A stretch of 53,874 nt of DNA from an uncultured Collinsella sp. (GTDB lineage Bacteria; Actinomycetota; Coriobacteriia; Coriobacteriales; Coriobacteriaceae). The position numbers were made by a program, and so were the translations under genes. The stretch spans positions 1 through 53,874 of the forward strand of contig CALFDJ010000011.1 of NCBI GenBank assembly GCA_937950325.1, read 5' to 3'. Positions 6,219 through 14,851 of this stretch are shown one piece after another (within the stretch, counting starts at the first letter, position 1; each line of letters starts with the position of its first letter). The notes under the pieces are model-generated. The model saw only the letters and a program-made list of their open reading frames with translations, was not told where the DNA came from and did not search any database.

Positions 6219-9200
6219 TTAGCCCAGCAGGTCGATGACGTTAAAGCCGGCGTTGCTCTTGGCGATGACGTCTCGGCCGCCAAAGACGCAGGTGGGCGAC
6301 TCGGCTGCGATGCGCGTCACGTCGGCGCCGAGCGAGCGCAGCTCACCGGGCGTGGCGGCGAGCATCTGGGCGCGACGCTCCTCGCGCGCATGCGGATCGA
6401 GCCCGGCCAGGTAGGTCGTGTTGCGGCGCTTGGTGAGCGCGTACGGCTTCACCGGCGCGTCCATGCCGCTCACGCAGCTCACAATAAAGCCCTCAAAGGC
6501 GGCCTCGTCGGGCTCAAAGCTGCCAAGCCATGCGCCCGCGCGCTCCACGCGCTCAATCGAAGGATCGATCGCCGGGTCGCGGTAGGTGTAGAACGCCGTC
6601 TGGCGCTCGCCGGCTGCGCGGAATCCGCAGCCGTACGCACCGCCCTTCACGCGAATCTCGTTCCACAGGTAATCGTAGGAGAGCGCGTTGGCAGCCACGG
6701 CCCAAGCGCCTGTCACGTCAATGCCCAGGCGACGCGGATCGCACGCACGCGCGGCAAAGCAGATGTCGCTGGGGATCACGAAAGCCTCGTGGCGGTCGCA
6801 CGGCGTCGGCACCGCGAGCGCGCCGCGGTCGGCACCATCGCCCGCACCCAGCCCCAGGTCACCCGCGGCATCCCAGTACGCGTCAAAGTCCTCGTCGCTG
6901 CCGGTAAAGCTCGCCATGCAGCCGTCGGCCACAAAGATGCGGCCTGCCAGCTCGGTAAGCTTGGCGCGCAGGCCGTCCAGGCGCTCGTCAAAGTGGTCGA
7001 GCAGATCGCGCAGGAACAGATAGAAATCCACGCCCGAGAGCTGCTCACGCACCACGGCCGAAGGCGAGCTGTAGCTCATCGCGCGACCGAGCGCCGCCGA
7101 GTGACCGTTGTTGATAAAGCCCTGCTCAAGCCCAATGCGAATCTGCGTGAGCACGTCGCGCACGCGGTCGGCGTCGGCATCTGCCAAAAGCGTGCTCGAC
7201 CATACCTCGCGCGGCAGACTCGCCAGCGCGTCGATCTTCTCGGACAGGGCGCCGGCGCTCACCAGCAGGTAGGGGCGCACGCCGTCCACTTCGGGCTGCG
7301 TCATGACCTCGGTCGTAAAGCTCAAAAAGCCGAGCTTGCCAGCGAGCAAGTTGTCGAGTTCCTCGGCCGAGTGCTCGCGCGTGGGCAGCTGCTTAAGCAG
7401 GCGGCAGAGCAGTGTCACATAGGGCAGGTCCTCAAACGCGACGCAGTTCAGGTCGAAATACTGCATGGCGTAGGCCAGACGGTTGGTGGGGATGCCGTGG
7501 CGCAGGCAGGGGATGGGCGCGGTCGTGTCCACGATCAGTGGCGGCTCGGGGCGCGCCTCGCCAATGTCGGACACGCGCAGGCGCGGCAGCGTGGCCTTGG
7601 CCTCGGGTGTGTCTTCCGCCTCCTGCGCGGCACGCAGCGCGGCCGTGCGCTCGACCACGTCGGCCAGCTCGGCATCGGTCATGGCATCGCGCTTGGCTGC
7701 CAGCTCGGCGGCCTCGGCACCCTCCGAACCTTCGGCGGCGTCCACCGGCACCAGCTCGACCAGTGCCATGTGGTCGTTTTCCAGCACGAGCTCGCGCAGC
7801 AGGTCCTCAAAATAGCTGCCGTCCAGCTCGCTACGCAGCTCCTCGTACACCGGGCCGTACTTGAGCGCCAGCGTCGCGGCGTCGTCATCGTAGAGCCACG
7901 TGCTCAGCGCGTCGCACGCAATGGCCACGCCGTCGGCGATACCGTAGTCGCGCTGGCGCAGGTCGTATTCGTTGCTGCTGATGATGGCTTCCAGGCGCTC
8001 GCGCGGAACGCCATGCTCGTATAGGTCGCGGCAGGCGTCCTGGAACACGCGGCGCAGCTCGTGCGCCACGCCGGGCTGCGCGTTTTGCAGCATGATGAGC
8101 TCGTAGGGCTGCAGGCTTTCGGCCGCGGTGTAGCTCACCACGTTGCCGCCCAGGCCGGCGGACAGAATGGCCTTCTTAACCGGCGCTTCGTTGGAGCCCA
8201 GCAGTGCCTCAAACAGGATATCCGCCGCGATCGTGCGTTTGCGGTCGAGCGCGCTGCCCAGCACCAGGCCCAGGCCCACCAGGGCGTTCTCGGGTGTAGT
8301 GGCCATCTCGACGCGCTTGTACTCGCAGGTCACGGGTGCCTGCACGCCCAGCGGATTGGGCGCCAGCGTGGACGGGTCCTCGCCGGCGGCGACGGCAGCG
8401 TCCATGCGGCGGCTCGCGGCACTCGGCTGCGACAGATAACGCTCGTCCAAAAAGGCCAGTGCGCGGTCCACATCTAGGTCGCCGTAGAGCGTTATATAAG
8501 AGTTGGAAGGATTGTAGTGGCGCGCGTGCGTGTCCAGGAACTGCTCGTAGGTGAGCGCGGGAATCGCGCGCGGGTCGCCACCGCTCTCGTGTGCATAGGC
8601 GGTGTCGGGATAGAGCGCGGCGTTGACGGCATCGTCCAGCACACTCATGGGGTCGGACAGCGCACCTTTCATCTCGTTGAACACCACGCCGTTATAGCGC
8701 AGCGTGCCCTCGCGCAGGCTCGCGGAGCCGCCGTCGCCCTCGCCCTCGACGCTCTCCGGCAGGTCCAGCTCGTAGTGCCAGCCCTCCTGCTCAAAAATGG
8801 TGGGCTTGGTATAGATGGCCGGGTTGAACACCGCGTCCAGATACACGTCCATCAGGTTGTACAGATCCTGCTCGTTGGTGGTGGCAACGGGGTAGATGGT
8901 CTTGTCGGGGTAGGTCATGGCGTTGAGGAACGTCTGCATGGAACTCTTGATCAGGTCGACAAACGGCTCCTTGACGGGAAACTTGGCCGATCCGCACAGG
9001 ACCGAGTGCTCAAGAATATGGAACACGCCGGTGGAATCGGCCGGCGGCGTTTTAAAGCCAATGGCAAAGGCCTTGTTTTCGTCGTCGCACGCCAGGTACA
9101 GCAGGAGAGCACCCGAGACAGTGTGGCGCAGCACGTAGGCGTCCGAATCGAGCTCGGGCACGGTCTCGCAACGCTCGATGGCAAAACCGTGGCAGGTGGT

Positions 9201-9257
9201 GCCGGGTACCAGCAGCGCGGCGGCAGCGGCGCGCGGGTCGGTTGAGGTGGTGGGCAT
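6219..9257 (-). CDS. M16C-family zinc metallopeptidase (PreP / insulinase-like)
   Basis: A 1012-residue protein matching the length of presequence-protease-type M16C peptidases, which have two tandem halves of about 500 residues forming a clam-shell chamber. The inverted zinc motif HILEHSVLCGS gives the zinc ligands His80 and His84 and catalytic Glu83. The third ligand is expected in the acidic region near ENDHMALVEL or further upstream. There is no signal peptide, so it should degrade oligopeptides in the cytoplasm. ATG 9257 has AAGGAG seven bases upstream; the 21 extra in-frame codons before it lack a ribosome-binding site. A -10-like TATACT on the minus strand (plus bases 9310-9315) lies about 55 bp upstream. 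The gene stands alone between two repeat-rich spacers. Confidence 0.9.
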   Translation of the reverse strand: MPTTSTDPRAAAAALLVPGTTCHGFAIERCETVPELDSDAYVLRHTVSGALLLYLACDDENKAFAIGFKTPPADSTGVFHILEHSVLCGSAKFPVKEPFVDLIKSSMQTFLNAMTYPDKTIYPVATTNEQDLYNLMDVYLDAVFNPAIYTKPTIFEQEGWHYELDLPESVEGEGDGGSASLREGTLRYNGVVFNEMKGALSDPMSVLDDAVNAALYPDTAYAHESGGDPRAIPALTYEQFLDTHARHYNPSNSYITLYGDLDVDRALAFLDERYLSQPSAASRRMDAAVAAGEDPSTLAPNPLGVQAPVTCEYKRVEMATTPENALVGLGLVLGSALDRKRTIAADILFEALLGSNEAPVKKAILSAGLGGNVVSYTAAESLQPYELIMLQNAQPGVAHELRRVFQDACRDLYEHGVPRERLEAIISSNEYDLRQRDYGIADGVAIACDALSTWLYDDDAATLALKYGPVYEELRSELDGSYFEDLLRELVLENDHMALVELVPVDAAEGSEGAEAAELAAKRDAMTDAELADVVERTAALRAAQEAEDTPEAKATLPRLRVSDIGEARPEPPLIVDTTAPIPCLRHGIPTNRLAYAMQYFDLNCVAFEDLPYVTLLCRLLKQLPTREHSAEELDNLLAGKLGFLSFTTEVMTQPEVDGVRPYLLVSAGALSEKIDALASLPREVWSSTLLADADADRVRDVLTQIRIGLEQGFINNGHSAALGRAMSYSSPSAVVREQLSGVDFYLFLRDLLDHFDERLDGLRAKLTELAGRIFVADGCMASFTGSDEDFDAYWDAAGDLGLGAGDGADRGALAVPTPCDRHEAFVIPSDICFAARACDPRRLGIDVTGAWAVAANALSYDYLWNEIRVKGGAYGCGFRAAGERQTAFYTYRDPAIDPSIERVERAGAWLGSFEPDEAAFEGFIVSCVSGMDAPVKPYALTKRRNTTYLAGLDPHAREERRAQMLAATPGELRSLGADVTRIAAESPTCVFGGRDVIAKSNAGFNVIDLLG

Positions 9258-9460
9258 ATGCAGTCTCCTTTGACGCCCCAGCGGGGGCGAATCGAGTCGA
9301 ATCCTCGAGAGTATACCCATATGGGGCCGCGACTCTGCGGCGAACTGACGACGATGCCAGCGGATTGGGCATAGGTCCCGCGTGCCCGCCGCACGAGCGT
9401 GGAAAATTGGACGCTCTCGATATCCGACCGTCCGAAAATCCTCGCTCGTCCATCACTCGC

Positions 9461-9702
9461 GTATCTCTCGTCTCTCATTCGTCTCTAATATGAGAGATGA
9501 CAGGAAGATGAGAGAAAAATATGAGAGATAACTGAGCAGCAAAGAGACAGGTAATCATGGTATTGTCTCAATACTGATTGTTTTACCAGCAAAAACATGT
9601 TTAAATGAAACAGATGGCAGACATCTTATCTTTCATCTCTCACTTATCTCTAATATGAGAGATAGCAGTAAGATGAGAGATAATTACGAGAGATAACTGA
9701 GA
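9461..9702 (+). promoter_or_regulatory. Promoter flanked by two near-identical GAGAGAT operator arrays
   Basis: Two blocks (9461-9536 and 9631-9702) each contain the near-palindrome TCTCTAATATGAGAGAT (9482-9498 and 9647-9663, 165 bp apart). In both, AAGATGAGAGA and then GAGAGATAACTGAG follow with the same internal spacing. Between them lies a well-formed promoter: TTGTTT (9578-9583), 17 bp, TTAAAT (9601-9606). The downstream array would sit in the untranslated leader. The layout resembles autoregulation with looping by the DNA-binding protein encoded from 9759. The spacer 9258-9758 holds no gene. Confidence 0.65.
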
Positions 9703-9758
9703 GACGAAGGAAATCTATTCGCGGCATTCTCCGCCGGGCCGAGCGAAAGGACATGCAG

Positions 9759-11225
9759 ATGAACGAAAACGAGCTGACCGGTCTGCTCGAGTCTTTAAAG
9801 CGCATGGGCTCGGACGATCTTAACGTCGAGGTCAAGGAGAGCGCCACGACGCTTTCCCGCGACGTATGGGAAACGGTTAGCGCATTCGCGAATACCGCTG
9901 GCGGAATTATCGTGCTCGGCGTGAGCGAGCGCGCGGGCTTTGTCCCGGTTGAGAACTTTGAGACCGAGAAGGTGCTCAACCAATTCGTAGCGGGCATGGG
10001 TGATGCCGGCGGTCGCGGAAAACTGGCCAATCCGCCCAAATACACCATTGAACGCGTGGAGCTCCAGGGCACCGTGGTTCTGGTCATCACGATTGAGGAG
10101 CTCGACCCGTCGAGCAAGCCTTGTTATGTCATAGAGCGGGGCGCTCAAGGCGGCAGCTACAAACGCATCGATGACAAAGATGTTCCGCTCTCGTCGACCG
10201 AGGTCCTGTCCTTGTCATCGTATGAACGGACGAGCCCCAGTGATCGCGACGCAGTGCCGGGCGCGGGTGTGGGCGACCTCGACGAGGCCCTGATCGACCG
10301 CACGATAGAGCGTGCTTTCTCGCTGACACCTCGTGCAATGCGCGGCGCGCCGGACAAAAAAACGAAGCTGGAGCGCCTGAATTTTCTCGACTCACAGGGC
10401 AATGTTACTAAGGCCGGGCTCCTGGCCGCGGGTGCCTATCCCCAGCAGTTCTATCCCAAGCTCTTTATCGATGTGGCGGTTTATGCCGGAACGCAGAAGG
10501 GCGCGGCGGGGTCGTTGAGGTTCATGGACCGTACGATCTGCGAGGGAACGTTGGGTGAAATGATCTCGGATGCCGTCGCGGCGGTCGCCAAGAATTTGCG
10601 TCGAACCTCGATGGTCAAAGGCGTCTCGCGTGTCGACTCGCTGGAGATTCCCGAGGAGGTCCTGCGCGAGGCGATTGCCAACGCCGTAATCCACCGAGAA
10701 TACGGAGACCGGTTCTGTGGGCAGTCGATCGCTGTTGACGTCTTTGATGACCGTATCGAAGTGACGAACCCCGGCGGCCTATACGGAGGAAAGACTCGCG
10801 AGAACCTGTTTGACGGCAGCTCCCGATGCCGTAACGCGACGCTCGTGAAACTCATGTCGATTGTCCCGCTGCCGGATGGCGCAGGTTCGCCGGCTGAGGG
10901 CAATGGCTCGGGCATCCCGATGATGATCGATGCCATGCGCGCGCATGGTCTGGCCGAGCCCCTGTTCTGCCCGGGGTTCGATCGGTTCAAGGTCGTACTT
11001 TACCGTTCAAAGATCGAGCCGGTCGATCATGGCGGGGGCTTAATTGTGACGGCACTCAAACACTACGGCGAGCTGGGGACGCGTGAGCTGGCAGAACGCA
11101 CGGGGCTTACAATTTCCCAGGTTAGGTCGCGCGTCAACGCGCTCATTGCTCAAGGCGAGCTTGAGCCCACGGCGCCGGCGACGAGCCGCAACCGCAAGTA
11201 TCGACTGTCAGAGCGCGTGGAATAA
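9759..11225 (+). CDS. AlbA_2 (Schlafen-like) domain / HATPase-fold putative transcriptional regulator
   Basis: A 488-residue protein of the COG2865 type. Residues about 10-130 are an AlbA_2 domain (VEVKESATTLSRDVW, then SAFANTAGGIIVLGV). Residues about 260-390 form a divergent GHKL ATPase domain with the N-box-like EAIANAVIHREYG and a following DDRIEVTNPGGL. Residues about 410-480 form a winged helix (TRELAERTGLTISQVRSRVN). ATG 9759 is preferred over ATG 9753 because AAAGGA lies 7 bases before it but only 1 base before the other. Relatives are usually annotated as predicted transcriptional regulators or helicase-related proteins; several occur in defence or mobile contexts. Its own upstream region has two operator arrays, suggesting autoregulation. 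The nucleic-acid target and the function of the ATPase fold are unknown. Confidence 0.8.
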   Translation: MNENELTGLLESLKRMGSDDLNVEVKESATTLSRDVWETVSAFANTAGGIIVLGVSERAGFVPVENFETEKVLNQFVAGMGDAGGRGKLANPPKYTIERVELQGTVVLVITIEELDPSSKPCYVIERGAQGGSYKRIDDKDVPLSSTEVLSLSSYERTSPSDRDAVPGAGVGDLDEALIDRTIERAFSLTPRAMRGAPDKKTKLERLNFLDSQGNVTKAGLLAAGAYPQQFYPKLFIDVAVYAGTQKGAAGSLRFMDRTICEGTLGEMISDAVAAVAKNLRRTSMVKGVSRVDSLEIPEEVLREAIANAVIHREYGDRFCGQSIAVDVFDDRIEVTNPGGLYGGKTRENLFDGSSRCRNATLVKLMSIVPLPDGAGSPAEGNGSGIPMMIDAMRAHGLAEPLFCPGFDRFKVVLYRSKIEPVDHGGGLIVTALKHYGELGTRELAERTGLTISQVRSRVNALIAQGELEPTAPATSRNRKYRLSERVE

Positions 11226-11325
11226 ATGCGTTAGTGGACGAGGCGACCCAATAATCGACCCTCAATTGGCGCCCACTAAGGTAAAGCGGTTGTTGCTCAG
11301 TCGACGGTGATGCTGAAGACTCGGC

Positions 11326-11817
11326 TTACGCCGGCATGGCCCCGAACCCGTCCATCAAGAACAGCCTAAGAACCAGCTTGATGACATATCCCGGTTTGAC
11401 TTCTGCCGCGCCAAAGACGTGGCGCTCGGCGAGCTCGCTGCAGTATGCATAGATGTCGTGGATAAGGCCCGCGCCCGAAAGCGTAAACATGTAGCCTGCG
11501 TCTGAAAGCGCATTGGGTGCGGCGGGCAACTTGGCTATGCGGCAAAAGGTCAACAGGTCGGGCGCCATAACATTCTGGTAGTCGAGGTGGCCGTTGGCAT
11601 CCTGTTCGGCAAGCTCCAATTGGCGCACAAAATCCAGCGCCGCTGCTAACACAAAGCTCGGTGTAGGCGCATTGACGTCCTGAGTGGTCGCCACAAGCCT
11701 GCCCGCCGCCTGCGTGACAAGCCAAGCGACCTCGCGCTGGCAGCGCACGGCCTTGCGCGTAACCGGCTTGATGGACGAAGAAGAAACGCTCCCCTTAGGC
11801 GGATTCGAAGCAGCCAT
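11326..11817 (-). CDS. Hypothetical protein, 163 residues
   Basis: I do not recognise the family. The protein is soluble and helical, with no signal peptide or membrane segment. It opens with a Ser/Pro/Lys-rich tail (about residues 1-20) and then has conserved-looking segments such as AVRCQREVAWLVTQAAGRL and DAGYMFTLSGAGLIHD. ATG 11817 was chosen because GGGAGGG is five bases upstream; the frame is open for 31 codons before it without a ribosome-binding site. It is transcribed divergently from the SRA-HNH gene and convergently with the AlbA_2 gene. A hairpin-capable pair TTAGTGG/CCACTAA lies in the 100-bp gap with the AlbA_2 gene. Codon use resembles the surrounding genome, so it is probably real. 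Confidence 0.65.
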   Translation of the reverse strand: MAASNPPKGSVSSSSIKPVTRKAVRCQREVAWLVTQAAGRLVATTQDVNAPTPSFVLAAALDFVRQLELAEQDANGHLDYQNVMAPDLLTFCRIAKLPAAPNALSDAGYMFTLSGAGLIHDIYAYCSELAERHVFGAAEVKPGYVIKLVLRLFLMDGFGAMPA

Positions 11818-12032
11818 AAGACCCTCCCATGAACAATCCGGCCCAACAGGCCCGGACGAAACACGTGCTACATCAGTATACAGGGAAGTGGGGTAGCGGG
11901 GTACAAGCACGCCAGCGGCAAACCGAGAGCATCAACGATGTGCCGATTGCGGAATGAGATCTCGTAATAATTGACTCTCGGCCATATTATTGAGGGGCAT
12001 GACTCGCGTTCGTATGGTTGTAGGTGCTGGCG

Positions 12033-13115
12033 ATGAACGACATTGACCTTGCTGTTCCGTTGATGGATGGACCAAGCTATGACCGCGCCTGCAGTCTCGT
12101 GCCTTCCGAATGCGTTGAGGCATGGGAGTGGTTTCTGGGTGAGGAACAGCGCGGCGGCGTTTGGACCAGCCTTCCGCACCACACCAAGGAAGATAGCCCT
12201 CAGTATCAGTACCGTTTGAGAATTGGCTCGGACTTCTTTCCCGTAACGCGGGATTCAGGGATCTTCTGGCCGGGCCAGGATCGGGTGAAGCAAGATCCCA
12301 ATAAGATCTTTGCGCTTTCGGTCCATAACTCTAAAAAGAGCTTCTACACCGATGTGCCTCCGCTCTATTTGGATGACGGTACGTGGGTCATTAAGTATTC
12401 GGTCCAAGCGCCAGGCGCCGTTGGTTCTCGAGACCAGAATTACAACCGTAAAATGCTCAACTGCATGGAATGTGGCGTCCCAGTCGGAGTCATATTTGCA
12501 ACCGAGGTGGGCTATAAGGTGCTCGGCCTTGCGTTTGTTGAGCGGTTCGAGCCCGAAAACGGATGGTTTGTTCTGCACGGTCCTGTTCATAAAGGCGGAC
12601 CGGACCCTCGTTTTGCGCCCGACATGAGTTATCTGAAGCACATACCCGTCGATATTGAGTTTGCCGGACAGGGTGTGACCGACGACGAAAAGGTCCGCTA
12701 TGCGTTAAGGCGCGAGCGATTGGGGCAGCAATGGTTCCGCAAGCAGCTCGTTGCCGCCTATGATGGCCGTTGCGCGGTGTCGGACTGCGGCGTCAGCGAA
12801 GCTCTGGAGGCTGCACATATCGAGAATTACTCGGGACCCAAATCGCAGGTTGCCAGCAACGGTATTCTGCTTCGGCGCGATCTTCATTCCCTATTTGATG
12901 CTCACCTGATTTCGTTTGAGCCTGTTTGCGGCGAATATCGGCTGTGCGGATCGTACCTGCTGGATAAGACCAACTACGCTTCCTTTGCGGGTGCGACGCT
13001 AAGGCAGCCGAATGAGCGTCAGTGGCGACCCGATACGGTGTTTCTTGAGGCCCATCGCATTGAGTTCGATCGCTCGGAAAAGAAGCGTGAAAAGGCGGGG
13101 CTTCTGCCGTATTAG
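12033..13115 (+). CDS. HNH endonuclease with probable N-terminal SRA-like domain (type IV restriction candidate)
   Basis: A 360-residue protein. The C-terminal part (about residues 245-295) is an HNH nuclease: paired cysteines in CAVSDCG, then the core His in EAAHIENYSG, Asn in SNGILLRRD and His in DLHSLFDAH. The region before it (about 50-205) contains DDGTWVIKYSVQAPG, GVPVGVIFATEVGYKVLGL and GWFVLHGPV. This resembles the SRA modified-base-binding domain of McrA-type SRA-HNH restriction enzymes. The expected role is cleavage of DNA bearing modified cytosine. ATG 12033 has TAGGTG six bases upstream; a GTG nine bases earlier is less well supported. Local base composition is lower in GC than the flanks, and no methyltransferase is adjacent, which fits a type IV enzyme. 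Confidence 0.75.
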   Translation: MNDIDLAVPLMDGPSYDRACSLVPSECVEAWEWFLGEEQRGGVWTSLPHHTKEDSPQYQYRLRIGSDFFPVTRDSGIFWPGQDRVKQDPNKIFALSVHNSKKSFYTDVPPLYLDDGTWVIKYSVQAPGAVGSRDQNYNRKMLNCMECGVPVGVIFATEVGYKVLGLAFVERFEPENGWFVLHGPVHKGGPDPRFAPDMSYLKHIPVDIEFAGQGVTDDEKVRYALRRERLGQQWFRKQLVAAYDGRCAVSDCGVSEALEAAHIENYSGPKSQVASNGILLRRDLHSLFDAHLISFEPVCGEYRLCGSYLLDKTNYASFAGATLRQPNERQWRPDTVFLEAHRIEFDRSEKKREKAGLLPY

Positions 13116-13237
13116 CGTATTTGGCTTTGGCATTCTTTGACGATCGTGTTGTTTGATCGGATCGCGTGGCGATGCAATCTCGCGCCCGCCCGCCGGTGCA
13201 TGCTCTTCCTGATTTGTATAGCGAGAGGGGAGCGTGT

Positions 13238-13522
13238 ATGAGCTGGCGAGGCGATATTGCGATGGGGAAGTACGGAAAACTGCCGTGTGCCCTTATAGAC
13301 AACAATATGTTTCCGAGCGTAGAGGTTGATTGCGGGTCGTTTGTCGTCACCTGCCCTTGCTGCGGCTCGCAAATACCGTGTCTCGACATTCGGTTTATCG
13401 ATGCGCGCGACAGACTCAGCGACGAAGTGAGAAAACGGACAGGCGTTCATATGCCGGTGTATCCGGAGAAATGCCCTGTTTGTGGCCTCGATATCGTGTA
13501 CGACGCCGGCGACGAGGGATAG
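13238..13522 (+). CDS. Small zinc-ribbon-like hypothetical protein
   Basis: A 94-residue protein with two CxxC knuckles, CPCCGS and CPVCGLD, about 45 residues apart, as expected for a zinc ribbon. The rest is unrecognised. ATG 13238 was chosen over the longer open frame because GAGGGGAG precedes it with good spacing, and TTGTATAG further upstream could be a -10. It lies 122 bp after the SRA-HNH gene on the same strand and shares its lower GC content, so both may belong to the same acquired segment. No function can be assigned; such ribbons are often adaptor or nucleic-acid-binding modules. Confidence 0.6.
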   Translation: MSWRGDIAMGKYGKLPCALIDNNMFPSVEVDCGSFVVTCPCCGSQIPCLDIRFIDARDRLSDEVRKRTGVHMPVYPEKCPVCGLDIVYDAGDEG

Positions 13523-13559
13523 GTGATGCGGAGGAGTCGGCTGTGAGTGTCTTTTGCCT

Positions 13560-14246
13560 CTACAAATAAATCCCCTCACCGAGTTGCTTGTGGAACTCGG
13601 CGTGATGGTCGCGTGCCCAGGTAAAGAGCGCTTGGTCAAAGTCGGTACGCGTGGCCGGGACGCCAAAGACGCCGGCAACTTCGACGCGTATAAACTCCAG
13701 TGCCGGCAGCTTGTTGATGGCAGTGAGGGCAAACGGGGACGAGGGCTCCTCGAACAGATAGCGGCTGCCTTGCAGCGCGTCGCAACTGGTGCACGTGTTG
13801 CCAAGCGACGGGGCTTTGGAGGCTCGCGCGCCTACGGGCTTGTAGCCGCAGCGCTTATGAAGGTAGTCGCGGATCTCGCCCGGCACGCAGCCAAGAGCGG
13901 GCACGATGGCGAGTGCGTTGGCGTTGGCCGTGTCGATGGCAATGTACCTGGCTTCGTTGGGCGCGTGCGCGATGGCGATGCTCTCGTCGTTATCGGTTCG
14001 ATAGGGAATGCCAAAGGCCGCGACCGAGGTCTCTTTGTGACACTTCCAGCACTCGCGCTTGCCCAGTACTAGATATATATACGGCGCTGAGGGGTCGGAT
14101 CGGTCAACACCGGGCAGCCACTCGGCAAAGGGCTCGGGGTTGACGCCGCTGGGTACATACCAGATCTTCTTGGTCCGGTCCCATTTGGCGCCCAGCGCCT
14201 TGGCTTCTTCTTTGTGCGAAAAGGGGACATCGAGCTCGGTGCGCAT
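13560..14246 (-). CDS. DUF5710-domain protein of unknown function
   Basis: A 228-residue protein. The N-terminus (residues 4-45) is the DUF5710 module LDVPFSHKEEAKALGAKWD followed by a KKIWYVP segment, found in many plasmid- and phage-linked proteins with primase or ssDNA-related partners. The middle carries CWKCHKETSVAAFG and a later TCTSCDALQG, which may bind zinc. ATG 14246 is supported by AAGGAG five bases upstream; the 80 extra in-frame codons upstream overlap the tRNA-Val terminator region and are not coding-like. It is the last gene before tRNA-Val and is transcribed in the same direction. Its role is unknown; mobile-element relatives are a family-level association only. Confidence 0.72.
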   Translation of the reverse strand: MRTELDVPFSHKEEAKALGAKWDRTKKIWYVPSGVNPEPFAEWLPGVDRSDPSAPYIYLVLGKRECWKCHKETSVAAFGIPYRTDNDESIAIAHAPNEARYIAIDTANANALAIVPALGCVPGEIRDYLHKRCGYKPVGARASKAPSLGNTCTSCDALQGSRYLFEEPSSPFALTAINKLPALEFIRVEVAGVFGVPATRTDFDQALFTWARDHHAEFHKQLGEGIYL

Positions 14247-14443
14247 GGCGGCTCCTTGGTGCTGCAGGTGCAAGTGGCTCAAGGATACCGCAGGGCGCAG
14301 ACATCGCGGCGTTTTGTCGAGAAGTTGCGGCTCGGATGGGTTCGAGACGCGTTGGTCTCGGCCTCGGTGGCTATTGACGCGGTTTTGTGCATGGGCAGGG
14401 TGGTTGCTTGGGCGGTTGGAGCTGCCAGCGGATTTGGCGACAT

Positions 14444-14479
14444 AAAACAAAACAGCCCAGAGACATAGTCTCTGAGCTG
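14444..14479 (-). terminator. Intrinsic terminator of tRNA-Val
   Basis: On the minus strand a stem with arms at plus bases 14468-14479 and 14453-14464 (CAGCTCAGAGAC against GTCTCTGGGCTG, allowing G-U) is followed by TTTTGTTTT. It lies directly downstream of the tRNA 3' end. Confidence 0.8.
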
Positions 14480-14487
14480 CGAACATT

Positions 14488-14562
14488 TGGTGGGCGTTAG
14501 AAGATTTGAACTTCTGACCTCTTCCGTGTCAGGGAAGCGCTCTCCCCCTGAGCTAAACGCCC
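14488..14562 (-). tRNA. tRNA-Val (anticodon GAC)
   Basis: Read on the minus strand it begins GGGCGTTTAGCTCAGGGGGA and ends with a complementary AACGCCC plus encoded ACCA. The anticodon arm is CTTCC-CTGACAC-GGAAG, so the anticodon is GAC (Val, GUC/GUU). The T-arm is GAAGTTCAAATCTTC, with a weaker stem pair. A good terminator follows. It borders the accessory stretch 9.4-14.3 kb. The flanking spacer 14563-14851 holds nothing else that I can identify. Confidence 0.95.
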
Positions 14563-14851
14563 GATCAAGGGTGCGCAAGCGCGCAAGGGATAATATAACG
14601 GAGCCTGAACTCGGTGGCAAGAACATTTTTAAAAATCGCTTACATTGTGGAATTCGGGGGCTTTGTTATATCCATTTCAAAAGAGCCTGCTGCCGCGATT
14701 TGGCTGTCGCATAATGCAAGGCCATTGCGGTATCGAGCTATGGAAAGACGCCTGCGGAATTGTCCTACCGATAAGCGGACAAGCCTCTAGCTGATGCCTT
14801 CGCCGTGGTAAGGTAAGCCGAATTGTTTCCAGGCTGTTTCGGGGGAGTGGA

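Noticed and set aside
9461..9702. CRISPR-like array
   Set aside because: The repeated units are short, palindromic and regularly arranged in two blocks without unique spacers of equal length; no cas genes are nearby.
14488..14562. tRNA-Val as an integration site with attachment repeats
   Set aside because: No second copy of the tRNA 3' end and no integrase gene were seen in the window.
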